From Pseudomonas sp. NBRC 111124 (lineage in GTDB: Bacteria > Pseudomonadota > Gammaproteobacteria > Pseudomonadales > Pseudomonadaceae), in the NCBI RefSeq assembly GCF_001320245.1, contig NZ_BCBA01000021.1, positions 36,048 to 100,047 of the forward strand: a DNA stretch of 64,000 nt, in the 5' to 3' direction. The notes beneath the pieces are model-generated. The model was not told the DNA's origin and did no database searches. It worked only from the letters and a program-made list of their open reading frames with translations. Made by a program: the position numbers and the translations under genes. Shown here piece after piece: positions 18,508-27,507 of this stretch; the stretch's first letter is position 1, and the number at the start of each line of letters is the position of its first letter.

Positions 18508-19179
18508 ATGCGTTTGCGAGCAGTACTCTTCGACATGGACGGCACCCTGCTGGACACGGCGCCGGACTTCATCGCCATCTGCCAGGCCATGCTCGCCGAG
18601 CGCGGCCTGCCGGCCATCGATGACCAGCTGATCCGCGACGTGATCTCCGGCGGCGCCCGCGCCATGGTGGCAGCAACCTTCGCCATGAACCCCGAGGCCG
18701 AAGGCTTCGAGGCCCTGCGCCTGGAGTTCCTCGAGCGCTACCAGCGTGACTGCGCGGTGCACAGCAAGCTATTCGACGGCATGGGCGAGCTGCTGGCCGA
18801 CATCGAAAAAGGCAACCTGCTGTGGGGCGTGGTGACCAACAAGCCGGTGCGCTTCGCCGAGCCGATCATGCAGCAGTTGGGCCTGGCCGAGCGTTCGGCC
18901 CTGCTGATCTGCCCGGACCACGTGAAGAACAGCAAGCCCGACCCTGAGCCGCTGATCCTCGCCTGCAAAACCCTGGACCTGGATCCGGCCAGCGTGCTGT
19001 TCGTCGGTGACGACCTGCGCGACATCGAATCCGGCCGCGACGCTGGCACCCGCACGGCCGCGGTGCGCTACGGCTATATTCATCCAGAGGACAACCCGAA
19101 CAACTGGGGCGCCGATGTGGTGGTGGACCACCCACTGGAGCTGCGCAAGGTGATCGACAGCGCCCTGTGCGGCTGCTGA
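18508..19179 (+). CDS. mupP: N-acetylmuramic acid 6-phosphate phosphatase (HAD family)
   Basis: 223 residues from ATG 18508. I preferred it over the ATG at 18502 because GAGG (18497-18500) is 7 bases away, and it gives the family N-terminus [19 protein letters not shown] motifs are FDMDGT (nucleophile Asp), [13 protein letters not shown] and [10 protein letters not shown]. In P. putida the orthologue dephosphorylates MurNAc-6-P in the peptidoglycan recycling route that bypasses de novo UDP-MurNAc synthesis and gives fosfomycin tolerance. Databases often label it phosphoglycolate phosphatase (gph). Confidence 0.9.
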   Translation: MRLRAVLFDMDGTLLDTAPDFIAICQAMLAERGLPAIDDQLIRDVISGGARAMVAATFAMNPEAEGFEALRLEFLERYQRDCAVHSKLFDGMGELLADIEKGNLLWGVVTNKPVRFAEPIMQQLGLAERSALLICPDHVKNSKPDPEPLILACKTLDLDPASVLFVGDDLRDIESGRDAGTRTAAVRYGYIHPEDNPNNWGADVVVDHPLELRKVIDSALCGC

Positions 19180-19200
19180 TCCATAACGACTGACGGCTGA

Positions 19201-19291
19201 CCCTGTGGGAGCGGGCAAGCCCGCGAAGCAGACACCTCGGTGGCTGGCACGGGCTGCGCCCGTGTTCGCGGGCTCGCCCGCTCCCACAGGG
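19201..19291. repeat. REP inverted pair, type GTGGGAGCGGGC
   Basis: Arms of 27 bp (19201-19227 and 19265-19291) are complementary with one mismatch. The 37-bp loop contains its own hairpin ACGGGC...GCCCGT. It lies between mupP and yciK on the same strand. Confidence 0.88.
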
Positions 19292-19326
19292 ATCGCATTC
19301 GCCCTCACGAACACAGGGAAATTTCA

Positions 19327-20067
19327 ATGTTCGACTACACCGCCCGCCCCGGCCTGCTCGCCGGCCGCGTCATCCTGGTCACCGGTGCCGGCCGCGGCAT
19401 CGGCGCCGCCGCCGCCAAGGCCTATGCCGCGCTAGGCGCCACCGTGCTGCTGCTGGGCAAGACCGAGGCCAACCTCAACGAGGTCTACGACCAGATCGAG
19501 GCCGCCGGCCACCCGCAGCCGGTGGTGATCCCGTTCAACCTGGAAACCGCCTTGCCCCACCAGTACGACGAGCTGGCGGTGATGATCGAGGAGCAGTTCG
19601 GCCGCCTCGACGGCCTGCTCAACAATGCTTCGATCATCGGCCCGCGCACGCCGCTGGAACAACTGTCGGGCGACAACTTCATGCGCGTGATGCACATCAA
19701 CGTCGACGCCACCTTCATGCTCACCAGCACCCTGCTGCCGCTGCTCAAGTTGTCTGAGGACGCTTCGGTGGTGTTCACCTCCAGCAGCGTCGGGCGCAAG
19801 GGCCGGGCCTACTGGGGTGCCTACGGGGTCTCGAAGTTCGCCACCGAAGGGCTGATGCAGACCTTGGCCGATGAGCTGGAAGGTGTGGCGCCGGTGCGCT
19901 CCAACAGCATCAACCCAGGCGCCACGCGCACGGCAATGCGGGCGCAGGCTTACCCGAGCGAGAACCCGCAGAACAACCCGCTGCCGGAAGAAATCATGCC
20001 GGTCTATCTGTACCTGATGGGGCCGGATAGCAAAGCGGTGAACGGGCAGGCGCTCAACGCTCAGTAA
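19327..20067 (+). CDS. yciK: YciK-family short-chain dehydrogenase/reductase
   Basis: 246 residues from ATG 19327 (MFDYTARPGLLAGRVILVTGAGRGIG), which fits E. coli YciK. The cofactor loop is TGAGRGIG; NNAS follows; the catalytic Ser is in FTSSSVGRKG and the Tyr/Lys in YWGAYGVSK. Its true substrate is unknown to me. The gene follows mupP with a REP pair in between. Confidence 0.85.
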   Translation: MFDYTARPGLLAGRVILVTGAGRGIGAAAAKAYAALGATVLLLGKTEANLNEVYDQIEAAGHPQPVVIPFNLETALPHQYDELAVMIEEQFGRLDGLLNNASIIGPRTPLEQLSGDNFMRVMHINVDATFMLTSTLLPLLKLSEDASVVFTSSSVGRKGRAYWGAYGVSKFATEGLMQTLADELEGVAPVRSNSINPGATRTAMRAQAYPSENPQNNPLPEEIMPVYLYLMGPDSKAVNGQALNAQ

Positions 20068-20081
20068 GGCTCGAAATTGCC

Positions 20082-20185
20082 GGGGCTGCTTTGCAGCCCT
20101 ATCGCGACACAAGGCCGCTCCTACAGGGATATGCAACCTCCTGTAGGAGCGGCCTTGTGTCGTGATAGGGCCGCAAAGCGGCCCC
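20082..20185. repeat. REP inverted pair, type GGAGCGGCCTTGTGTCG
   Basis: Main arms 20097-20126 and 20141-20170 (30 bp, one mismatch), with outer GGGGCTGCTTTGCAGCC / GGCCGCAAAGCGGCCCC blocks. It sits between the convergent yciK and undA genes, so it may serve as a shared transcript end. Confidence 0.88.
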
Positions 20186-20192
20186 AGAAATG

Positions 20193-20978
20193 TCAGCCCG
20201 CAGCCAATGCCGGGCGCATGCGCCCTTGCTGCCGGCCTTCCAGCTGCATGCACCGCTCCAAGAACAGGTACATGCAGTCGTAACTCTTGCAGATCGCCTT
20301 GCGCAGCTCGTTGCGCAGCCCCAGGGTCGGGTTCTCGCCCGCCAGCGTGCAGATGATCTCCAGCGCCTCCCACGGGTGCGCATCATCGTACTGGGCATGC
20401 ATCTTCAGCCACTTCATCGCCCGCTTGCGCTGGTCTTCCGGGAAGCCCATGGCATAGGTGTCCTCGGCGCACACCACCGCCGACCACTCACCGGTCGCAC
20501 CCTCGATCGCATAGTTGGTCGCCGCCATGGCAATCGCCAGTGACTCGGTGGTGCACACGCGCCAGCACCAGTCGTTCAGGCCATTGAGCTCCGGCGGAAC
20601 ATCCTGGGCCTGCAGGTCGTGCAGGTGCACGCCATGGGCATGGCACCAGTTCACCCAGTAGTCGGCATGGTTGAGCTCGACGCGGATGTTGCGCATCAGC
20701 CAGCGCCGCGCCATGTCCTCGCCGGGGTGGCGGGCATAGCGGGTCTTGGTCAGGTTATGGGCCATGTACAGGGAAAACTGCTCGACCACCGGCCAGCCAC
20801 CGATCAGGTACTGGCGGATGGTCGACTGGCGCAGCTCGCCGTCGCGCAGGCGCTGATAGAACTCATGCTCAACTACCCGCCGCTTGCTTTCACGGCAGTC
20901 CTCTATCAGCTGCTGGGCCCACTGAGGGTAACTGGCGGGGTCCATCAAGGGCCCGATACGTACGAATGCATCAATCAC
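20193..20978 (-). CDS. undA: UndA-type non-heme iron oxidase (1-undecene/medium-chain 1-alkene synthase)
   Basis: 261 residues, the length of Pseudomonas UndA. It has the heme-oxygenase-like helical fold usually labelled TenA/PqqC. The metal ligands reported for UndA fall at the same numbers here: E101 and H104 in RVELNHADYW, E159 in NYAIEGATGEWS, and H194, D198 and H201 in KMHAQYDDAH. The enzyme decarboxylates medium-chain fatty acids such as lauric acid to a terminal alkene with loss of CO2, and is thought to be cytosolic. It lies 39 bp after the c-di-GMP gene on the same strand. A TenA thiaminase role is unlikely because the family's catalytic Cys pattern is absent. Confidence 0.88.
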   Translation of the reverse strand: MIDAFVRIGPLMDPASYPQWAQQLIEDCRESKRRVVEHEFYQRLRDGELRQSTIRQYLIGGWPVVEQFSLYMAHNLTKTRYARHPGEDMARRWLMRNIRVELNHADYWVNWCHAHGVHLHDLQAQDVPPELNGLNDWCWRVCTTESLAIAMAATNYAIEGATGEWSAVVCAEDTYAMGFPEDQRKRAMKWLKMHAQYDDAHPWEALEIICTLAGENPTLGLRNELRKAICKSYDCMYLFLERCMQLEGRQQGRMRPALAAG

Positions 20979-21017
20979 TTTCAGCTCCTTGATCCTTGTG
21001 ATTTTGCGGACGTGTTT

Positions 21018-23474
21018 TCAGCGAAAAGTACCTGGCGCCCGATGCAGCAAGGGCCGCGCAGCAATCCGTTGGCGCTGCAGACTGTCGCAAGTGAACACCT
21101 GCGGTCGTTCAATCAGATAGCCCTGGGCGTAATCCACGCCGATCTCCTGCAAGGCCTGCTCGATCAACGGTGTTTCGACGAACTCGGCAATGGTCCGCTT
21201 GCCCATGACATGCCCGATGTGATTGATCACCTCGACCATGGCACGGTTGACCGGGTCGTCGAGCATATCTTTGACAAAACTTCCGTCGATCTTCAAGAAG
21301 TCGACGGGTAAATGTTTTAAATAGGCAAATGACGACATCCCGGCACAGAAGTCGTCCAGGGAGAACTTGCAACCCAGCCCCTTCAATTCATTGATGAAGC
21401 GGATGGCGCTGCCCAGGTTGGCAATGGCACTGGTCTCGGTGATTTCGAAGCAGATCATCCGCGGCGGAATGGCATATTCGACGAACAACCGCTGCAGGTA
21501 GTCGAGAAACTTGTCGTCGCCGATACTGGTGCCCGAAAGGTTGATCGCGCACATCGCCAGTGGCCCATCGCGGCCCTCGTCCAGGCATTGGCGGATGACC
21601 TGGAACACGCTGCGCACCACCCAACGGTCCAGGGCCGTCATCAGGCCATAGCGCTCGGCGGCCGGGATGAAACTGTCCGGAAGGATGGTGCGGCCGCTTT
21701 CGTCGTGCAAGCGCAGCAGGATCTCGATGTGGCCCGGGCCTTCAATGGCCTTCAGGGCGGCGATTTCCTGGCAATACAGGCAGAAGCGGTTTTCCTCCAG
21801 GGCCACATGCAGCCGCTGGATCCAGGCCATCTCGCCAAAGCGCATGGACAGCTCGCTGTCGTCAGCGTGGTACACCTGCACCCGGTTACGGCCCTTTTCC
21901 TTGGCCATGTAGCAGGCCATGTCGGCAGCCCGCAACGAGGCCTCCAGCGTGGCCGGCGCCTGGGCCATGTGCACCAGGCCAATACTCACGGTGGTCACAA
22001 ACGGCCTGCCCTTCCACACGAAATGCAGGCTCTGCACGGCTTGGCGCAGGTTTTCGCCGATGCGCTCGGCTTGTTCGGCCGGGCAGTTTTCCAGCAGCAC
22101 GCCGAATTCGTCGCCCCCCAGGCGGGCCAGGGTATCGCCTTCGCGCAGCCCCGACTGCAGCACCGCACAGATGTGCCTGAGCAACTCGTCACCGGCCGCA
22201 TGGCCACTGGTGTCGTTGACCAGCTTGAACTGGTCGAGGTCGAGGAACATCAGCGAGTGCCGCCCGGCCTGGCGCACAAGGCCGTTGAGTGCCTGTTCCA
22301 GGCGGTATTCGAATTCGCGGCGGTTGGCCAGGCCAGTCAAGGCGTCATGGGTGGCCTGCCACGACAGGTTGGCGATGTACTGCCGCTCCTGGGTCATGTC
22401 GTGCAGCACCAGCACGATACCGGCCACCTGGTCGTTATTGATGATCGGCGAGCCGACCAGGTTGACCGACACCGTGCTGCCATCCAGGCGCTGAATCAGC
22501 CGAGCATGCTCGGCGCCGCCCTTGAGGCTGCCACTAAGCACCTGCTCGACCAGCGAGCACCCTTCGCCCTCCTCCTGCTCGTCGAGCAGGCTGAACAGCG
22601 CCCCCAGCGGCAGGCCAAGCGCCTGGCCGGACTGCCAGTGGGTCAACTGCTCGGCCGCAGGGTTCATGTAGCCGATATTGCCCTCGACATCGGCGGTGAT
22701 CACCGCGTCACCAATCGCCTCGAGGGTGATCTGCGCCCGCTCTTTCTCCGCCCGCAGGGCATTGGCAAAGGCCTGGCGCTGAGCCAGCAGCTTGCTCGAA
22801 CGGCGCCAGGCTATCGTGATGAGAAACAGTGCGGTCAGCAGGTTGGTGACCAGCAGCACCCGCAGCAGCATCCGCGAGCCTTCGCCCAAGGCATCACTGA
22901 AGGCCTTGGCAGCCGGCGTCACGCCTTCGTTAATCGCAACGATGCGACCCTTCCACTCGTTGAGCTGGGCGGCGCTGGCCTGCCCTGAGGCGAAACCATC
23001 GTGCATCTCACCGGCCAGCACATCGAGCTTGCGCAGGTAGTCGTCGCCGATGTTCCAGTATTCGATTGCCGTCTGCATGTAGCTGATCTGGCGGAAGTTG
23101 CGGTAGAACCAGATGATGCGGTCGACATCGTCCGGGTGGTTGCCGCCCTGCAGCACGGCCAGGCGGGCGCCTTCCAGGTCCGGGCTGGCCTGGTCCAGCA
23201 GTTCGCGCAGCTCGTGATCGCCCTGGGGCACGGCCATTACCTGGCGGTAGCGCTGATAGGTGCGCTCGTCGCGGTCATCGGCATACAGGTTGAGGTAATA
23301 GATGGCGTCTTTCTGCGCCTTGGACCAAAGGCTTTCGCCGGCCACGTAAGCGCGGACCGCCGACAATGCATAAAGGCTGAGGCTACCCAGCAATACCTGG
23401 AACACGACAACGGCGATGAAGGGCCAGATGATACCTACCAACCTTGGCGCTTCTTGAGTGCGATTTCCCTTCAT
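21018..23474 (-). CDS. rbdA: Membrane PAS-GGDEF-EAL cyclic-di-GMP cyclase/phosphodiesterase (RbdA-like)
   Basis: 818 residues. TM1 is at about 13-36, then a helical periplasmic sensor region, TM2 at about 203-223, PAS at about 245-360, GGDEF at about 375-540 and EAL at about 555-800. The cyclase site RLGGDEF (453-457) is intact, with an RxxD inhibitory site (R444, D447) five residues before it. The EAL signature reads EIL (584-586). Other phosphodiesterase residues are present: N in INLS, E in EITE, DD707-708, K728, E764/E767 and Q784. Both activities are therefore possible. Size, domains and the undA neighbour match P. aeruginosa RbdA, a biofilm-dispersal regulator; the symbol is by analogy. 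Confidence 0.78.
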   Translation of the reverse strand: MKGNRTQEAPRLVGIIWPFIAVVVFQVLLGSLSLYALSAVRAYVAGESLWSKAQKDAIYYLNLYADDRDERTYQRYRQVMAVPQGDHELRELLDQASPDLEGARLAVLQGGNHPDDVDRIIWFYRNFRQISYMQTAIEYWNIGDDYLRKLDVLAGEMHDGFASGQASAAQLNEWKGRIVAINEGVTPAAKAFSDALGEGSRMLLRVLLVTNLLTALFLITIAWRRSSKLLAQRQAFANALRAEKERAQITLEAIGDAVITADVEGNIGYMNPAAEQLTHWQSGQALGLPLGALFSLLDEQEEGEGCSLVEQVLSGSLKGGAEHARLIQRLDGSTVSVNLVGSPIINNDQVAGIVLVLHDMTQERQYIANLSWQATHDALTGLANRREFEYRLEQALNGLVRQAGRHSLMFLDLDQFKLVNDTSGHAAGDELLRHICAVLQSGLREGDTLARLGGDEFGVLLENCPAEQAERIGENLRQAVQSLHFVWKGRPFVTTVSIGLVHMAQAPATLEASLRAADMACYMAKEKGRNRVQVYHADDSELSMRFGEMAWIQRLHVALEENRFCLYCQEIAALKAIEGPGHIEILLRLHDESGRTILPDSFIPAAERYGLMTALDRWVVRSVFQVIRQCLDEGRDGPLAMCAINLSGTSIGDDKFLDYLQRLFVEYAIPPRMICFEITETSAIANLGSAIRFINELKGLGCKFSLDDFCAGMSSFAYLKHLPVDFLKIDGSFVKDMLDDPVNRAMVEVINHIGHVMGKRTIAEFVETPLIEQALQEIGVDYAQGYLIERPQVFTCDSLQRQRIAARPLLHRAPGTFR

Positions 23475-23586
23475 TTAGTCCCTGTCGCAGAGCAGATAAG
23501 GCTTGGATCAACCCAGACAAGCACAGCGTAGGCCATTTGCCATCTGAGTGGAGGGGAATTTCATACCTTCATGGACGGCGCTGAAT

Positions 23587-23672
23587 TCTTCGCGGGCACG
23601 CCCGCTCCCACAGGTACAGCAGTGGATCTGAAATCAGTGCGGCATCTGTGGGAGCGGGCGTGCCCGCGAAGA
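23587..23672. repeat. REP inverted pair, type GTGGGAGCGGGC
   Basis: 27-bp arms 23587-23613 and 23646-23672 are perfect reverse complements with a 32-bp loop. It lies between the ABC exporter gene end and the rbdA start on the minus strand. Confidence 0.88.
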
Positions 23673-23697
23673 GGCCGGCATAGGCAACATGAAGCCG

Positions 23698-25530
23698 TCA
23701 GGTTTGCTGCAGATGCCCATACAATTTGGCATACAGCCCACCCTCGGCAATCAGCTGCTGGTGATCGCCATCCTCGGCCACATGCCCGCCGTCGAACACC
23801 AGCACGCGGTCGGCTTGCTTCACCGCCGACAAGCGGTGGGCAATGATCAGCGTGGTCCGGCCACTGAGGAAACGCGCCAATGCCTGGTGCAGGTTGTACT
23901 CGGTGGCCGCATCCAGCGCCGAGGTGGCCTCGTCGAGGATCACCACCTTGGGCTCGGCCAGGACCATGCGGGCAATCGCCAGGCGCTGGCGCTGGCCGCC
24001 AGACAGGCGCACCCCCGAGCGGCCGACCACGCTGTCCAGCCCTTGCGGCAAGGCCGCGATGGTGGCGTCCAGCTGGGCGATGCGCAGCGCCTGCCAGCAG
24101 GCCTCGTCGGTGCAGTCGCGGCCCATGGTCAGGTTGGCGCGCACGCTGTCGTTGAACAGCGACGGGTGCTGCAGCACCACTGCAACGTTCTCGCGCAGGG
24201 TCTCAAGGCCTATCTCCTGCAAGCTGGCACCGCCAAAGCGAATGGTCCCGGCCTGGGCGCTGTACAGGCCCAGCAGCAATTGCACCAGGGTGCTCTTGCC
24301 GCCACCACTGGCACCCACGATGGCGACCTTTTCACCGGGGGCGATGGCCAGGTTCAACTGGTCGAGCACCGGTTCGTCGGCATAGGCGAAGCGCAGGTCG
24401 CGTACCTCGATGCCCACCGTCTCACGGCCGGCGAACGGGTCGCTGGCCGCCGGGTACTGCGGCTCGTCGGCTCGCGACAGCAGCTCGTTGAGCCGACTCA
24501 GCGCGCCGCCGGCGGCGTAGTAGGCATATTGCAGGTTGAGCAGCTGCTCCACCGGGCCGATCATGAACCACAGGTAACTGAACACCGCCAGCATCTGACC
24601 AATCGACAGGTCGGAGAACAGCACAGTCAGCATCGCCGCCGCGCGGAAGATATCGATACCGAACTGGAACAGCAGGCCGCTGGCCCGGCCACTGGCATCG
24701 CTCTTCCATTGCGACTCCACGGCATAGTCGCGCACTTCACGGGCACGCAAGCCAAGGCGCCCGAGGAAGTAGCCCTGGCGGTTGCCAGCGCGGATTTCCT
24801 GGATGGCATCCAGGGTTTCCGACAGCGCCTGGGTAAAGCGCGAGGTGCTGTCGTTCTCGAGCTTCTTCAGATGTTTGACGCGCTTGCCCAGCTGCACGGT
24901 GAAGTAAATCACCAGCGGGTTGAACAGCAGGATCAGCAACGCCAGCTTCCAGTGCATCCAGATCAGGATCGCCGCCGTGCCGGTGAGGGTCAGCATGGCC
25001 ACCAGGAAGCGGCTGAGGGTCTCGCCGACGAACTTGTCGAGGGTATCCAGGTCGGTGACCAGGTGCGTCGTCACGGTGCCACTGCCAAGGCTTTCGTATT
25101 CCTTGAGCGAGATGCGCTTGAGGCGCTCGATCAGGCGAATGCGCAGGCGATAGACGATGTCCTTGGCCAGTCCGGCGAACAGCTTGGCCTGCACCACGTT
25201 GAAGGCCAGCGCTGCCAGGCGCAGGCACAGTGTGGCCGCCAGCATCAGGCCGATGTAGCCGGCCGCCACTTGCCAACCACTCGGCAGCAGCTGGTTCATC
25301 CACTTCAGCGCCGCATCGCCGTTGCCCAGCAGCACTTCGTCGACCAGCAACGGCAGCAGCAACGGGATCGGCACGCTGCAGCAGGCTGCCAGCACAGCAA
25401 CCAGGTTGGCGGTCCAGAGGTTTTTCTTGTGGTGCAGGGCCAGGCGGCGGATTTCCGCCCAGCTCAGGCGATCAGGCACAGCAGCGGGCTTCCCTGGCAC
25501 AGGGTCTGGCGACCCTGGCAGGTCAAGCAC
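23698..25530 (-). CDS. ABC exporter, fused membrane and ATPase domains (type IV, MsbA-like)
   Basis: About 610 residues from GTG 25530, which overlaps the end of the upstream DsbA-like gene; a TTG at 25557 is an alternative. The N-terminal membrane domain (about 30-320) has six predicted helices. The ATPase domain has Walker A GASGGGKST, signature LSGGQRQRL, Walker B VVILDEATSALD and the H-loop IIAHRLS. These half-size exporters work as homodimers in the inner membrane. The substrate is not evident; lipid, peptide or drug export are all possible. Coupling to the DsbA-like gene and trhO gives no clear clue. Confidence 0.88.
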   Translation of the reverse strand: MLDLPGSPDPVPGKPAAVPDRLSWAEIRRLALHHKKNLWTANLVAVLAACCSVPIPLLLPLLVDEVLLGNGDAALKWMNQLLPSGWQVAAGYIGLMLAATLCLRLAALAFNVVQAKLFAGLAKDIVYRLRIRLIERLKRISLKEYESLGSGTVTTHLVTDLDTLDKFVGETLSRFLVAMLTLTGTAAILIWMHWKLALLILLFNPLVIYFTVQLGKRVKHLKKLENDSTSRFTQALSETLDAIQEIRAGNRQGYFLGRLGLRAREVRDYAVESQWKSDASGRASGLLFQFGIDIFRAAAMLTVLFSDLSIGQMLAVFSYLWFMIGPVEQLLNLQYAYYAAGGALSRLNELLSRADEPQYPAASDPFAGRETVGIEVRDLRFAYADEPVLDQLNLAIAPGEKVAIVGASGGGKSTLVQLLLGLYSAQAGTIRFGGASLQEIGLETLRENVAVVLQHPSLFNDSVRANLTMGRDCTDEACWQALRIAQLDATIAALPQGLDSVVGRSGVRLSGGQRQRLAIARMVLAEPKVVILDEATSALDAATEYNLHQALARFLSGRTTLIIAHRLSAVKQADRVLVFDGGHVAEDGDHQQLIAEGGLYAKLYGHLQQT

Positions 25531-26155
25531 AGACGGCCTGCTGCAGCCAGCGGCCAAGCAGCGGTTGCAGGCTGTCCAGCGGCTGGTAGCCGTTGGTCAG
25601 CAGGGCCAGTTGGCCATTGCGCTCGGCCAGCAGGGTCGGGAAGCCGGCGATGCCCAGGTCCTGTACCCAGCTGAAGTCCGCGCTGGTGGCGGCGCGGATG
25701 TCATGGCTGGCGAACTGCTGGGCAAAGCGCTCGCGATCAAAGCCGACCTGCTCGGCCAGCTCGACCAGTTGCGGGGCGCGAGTGACATCCATGCCCTGCT
25801 CGTAGAAGGCACGCTGGATCAGCGCCAGCAGCGGCCAGACACGCTCGGCGTCCAACTCACGGGCAGTGACCAAGGCGCGGCAGGCGGGCTCGGTATCGTA
25901 GACGAAGCCGTCCGGCATGGCGCCATCGAAACGGAACGGCTGCCCGGTGGCTTCGGCCACTGCCTGCCAGTGCTCAAGGATGTACTTGCGGGTGGAGCTG
26001 TCCAGCGCACTGCCGCCCGTGCGCAGGCCGCCTGGCACTAGCCGGGTGCTGACGCCCGCCTCGGCGGCCTGTGCGATCAGGGCCGCGGCCACCGGCGCAA
26101 AACCCCAGCACCAGGAGCACATCGGGTCCATCACATAGATCAGGCGGGCGGTCAT
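25523..26155 (-). CDS. DsbA-family thiol oxidoreductase-like protein (CSWC)
   Basis: 210 residues. The active site CSWC lies at residues 13-16, in YVMDPMCSWCWGFAP. A cis-Pro loop (IAGFPTLLAERNG) follows near 173, with a helical insertion between, as in the FrnE/DsbA (2-hydroxychromene-2-carboxylate isomerase-like) branch. There is no signal peptide, so it is probably cytosolic, unlike true DsbA. The gene is 3 bp from trhO and overlaps the ABC exporter gene, so the three form an operon. Confidence 0.82.
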   Translation of the reverse strand: MTARLIYVMDPMCSWCWGFAPVAAALIAQAAEAGVSTRLVPGGLRTGGSALDSSTRKYILEHWQAVAEATGQPFRFDGAMPDGFVYDTEPACRALVTARELDAERVWPLLALIQRAFYEQGMDVTRAPQLVELAEQVGFDRERFAQQFASHDIRAATSADFSWVQDLGIAGFPTLLAERNGQLALLTNGYQPLDSLQPLLGRWLQQAVCA

Positions 26156-26158
26156 GGC

Positions 26159-27091
26159 TCAAGCCTCGGCTTTGTAGTTGTAACCAATCGGGTGCGGCTG
26201 GTTGCGGGCCTTGGCCAGCTCGATCTGCTTCTGCCGGTCGATGGCGCTGCGGCGGGTCTTTTCGCTCAGGGTGTCCCAGCAATGCGGGCAGCTCACGCCT
26301 GGCGAATAGTGCTCCGACTCGCGGTCCTTGGCATCGACCGGGTGGCGGCAGGCATGGCACTGGTCGTACTCGCCCTCGCTCAGGTCATGGCGCACCGTGA
26401 CGCGGTTGTCGAAGACGAAGCAGTCGCCGTCCCAGAGGCTTTCTTCCTGAGGCACTTCCTCGAAGTATTTTAGGACGCCACCTTTAAGATGATAGACCTC
26501 CTCGAAGCCTTCACCGAGCATATAGCTCGACGCTTTTTCGCAACGGATGCCGCCGGTGCAGAACATCGCAACCTTCTTGTGCTTGCTCGGGTCGAAATTG
26601 GCCTTGATGTACTCGGGGAACTCGCGGAAGGTCTCGGTCTTCGGGTCGATGGCGCCCTTGAAGGTACCGATGGCCACTTCGTAGTCGTTGCGGGTGTCGA
26701 TCAGCAGCACTTCAGGGTCGCTGATCAGGGCGTTCCAGTCCTTGGGATCGACATAGGTGCCAACGGCCTGGTTCGGGTCGACGCCCGGCACGCCGAGGGT
26801 GACGATCTCTTTCTTGAGCTTGACCTTGGTGCGATAGAAGGGCTGCTCGTCGCAGTAGGATTCCTTGTGGTCGATATCGACCAGGCGCGGGTCGCTGCGC
26901 AGCCAGGCGAGCAGGCCGTCGATGCCTTCGCGGGTGGCCGAAACGGTGCCGTTGATGCCTTCGTGAGCCAGCAGCAAGGTGCCTTTGACGCCGTTGTCGA
27001 GCATGGCCTTGAGCAGCGGCTCACGCAGCTCGACGTAGTCTTCCAGGGTAACGAACTTGTACAGCGCCGCCACGACGATAGCTTGGGACAT
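26159..27091 (-). CDS. trhO: tRNA uridine(34) hydroxylase (rhodanese family)
   Basis: 310 residues from ATG 27091 ([13 protein letters not shown]); the upstream GTG is less likely. It has an N-terminal acylphosphatase-like domain (HEGINGTVS), then a rhodanese domain with catalytic Cys in [12 protein letters not shown]. The C-terminus has two CxxC pairs (CHAC, CPHC) suggesting a zinc site. TrhO (YceA) hydroxylates U34 of tRNAs on the way to 5-carboxymethoxy/methoxyuridine, using oxygen. Confidence 0.93.
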   Translation of the reverse strand: MSQAIVVAALYKFVTLEDYVELREPLLKAMLDNGVKGTLLLAHEGINGTVSATREGIDGLLAWLRSDPRLVDIDHKESYCDEQPFYRTKVKLKKEIVTLGVPGVDPNQAVGTYVDPKDWNALISDPEVLLIDTRNDYEVAIGTFKGAIDPKTETFREFPEYIKANFDPSKHKKVAMFCTGGIRCEKASSYMLGEGFEEVYHLKGGVLKYFEEVPQEESLWDGDCFVFDNRVTVRHDLSEGEYDQCHACRHPVDAKDRESEHYSPGVSCPHCWDTLSEKTRRSAIDRQKQIELAKARNQPHPIGYNYKAEA

Positions 27092-27148
27092 GAAATCGGT
27101 TCTCCAGGTGGTCACCCTCGTAAGGGGCGGACCGGAATGACAAATAAA

Positions 27149-27171
27149 AACGCGCCGACAAGCGGCGCGTT
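27149..27171 (-). terminator. Rho-independent terminator of bolA
   Basis: AACGCGCCG-ACAAG-CGGCGCGTT: a 9-bp perfect stem with a 5-base loop. On the minus strand it is followed by TTTTATTTG. It lies 30 bp past the bolA stop and just before the trhO start, so it separates bolA from the trhO operon. Confidence 0.85.
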
Positions 27172-27200
27172 GTGCAGTCTACCAGAATGCCGGAAAGGAT

Positions 27201-27497
27201 TCAGTGCCCGCCGCCAGCACACACCGGCGAGGCCGGTGCCACACCTGCCTTGGCCCACTCCTCGGCGGTGTAGGTGTGGATCGCCAGGGCGTGGATCTCG
27301 CCCATCAGCTCACCCATGGTGGCGTAGACCTTCTGGTGGCGCTTGACGCTGTTGAGCCCGGCGAACTGCTCGCTGACGATCACGGCCTTGTAGTGGGTTT
27401 CCTGGCCACGGCTGTGCATGTGGCTTTCGTTGAGCACTTCAAGGTGTTGTGCGGCCAGTGTGGCCAGTTGCTGCTCGATGCGTTGCTGCATGCTCAT
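27201..27497 (-). CDS. bolA: BolA family protein
   Basis: 98 residues of the BolA fold with the signature HALAIHTYTAEEW and the conserved ESHMH and VKRHQKVY elements. The C-terminal SPVCAGGGH resembles the E. coli BolA tail, so this is BolA rather than IbaG. BolA proteins bind a [2Fe-2S] cluster with monothiol glutaredoxins and influence cell shape and biofilm. The start could also be the Met two codons later. It starts 10 bp after the DUF2059 gene. Confidence 0.92.
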   Translation of the reverse strand: MSMQQRIEQQLATLAAQHLEVLNESHMHSRGQETHYKAVIVSEQFAGLNSVKRHQKVYATMGELMGEIHALAIHTYTAEEWAKAGVAPASPVCAGGGH

Positions 27498-27507
27498 CGG
27501 CTGTGAC

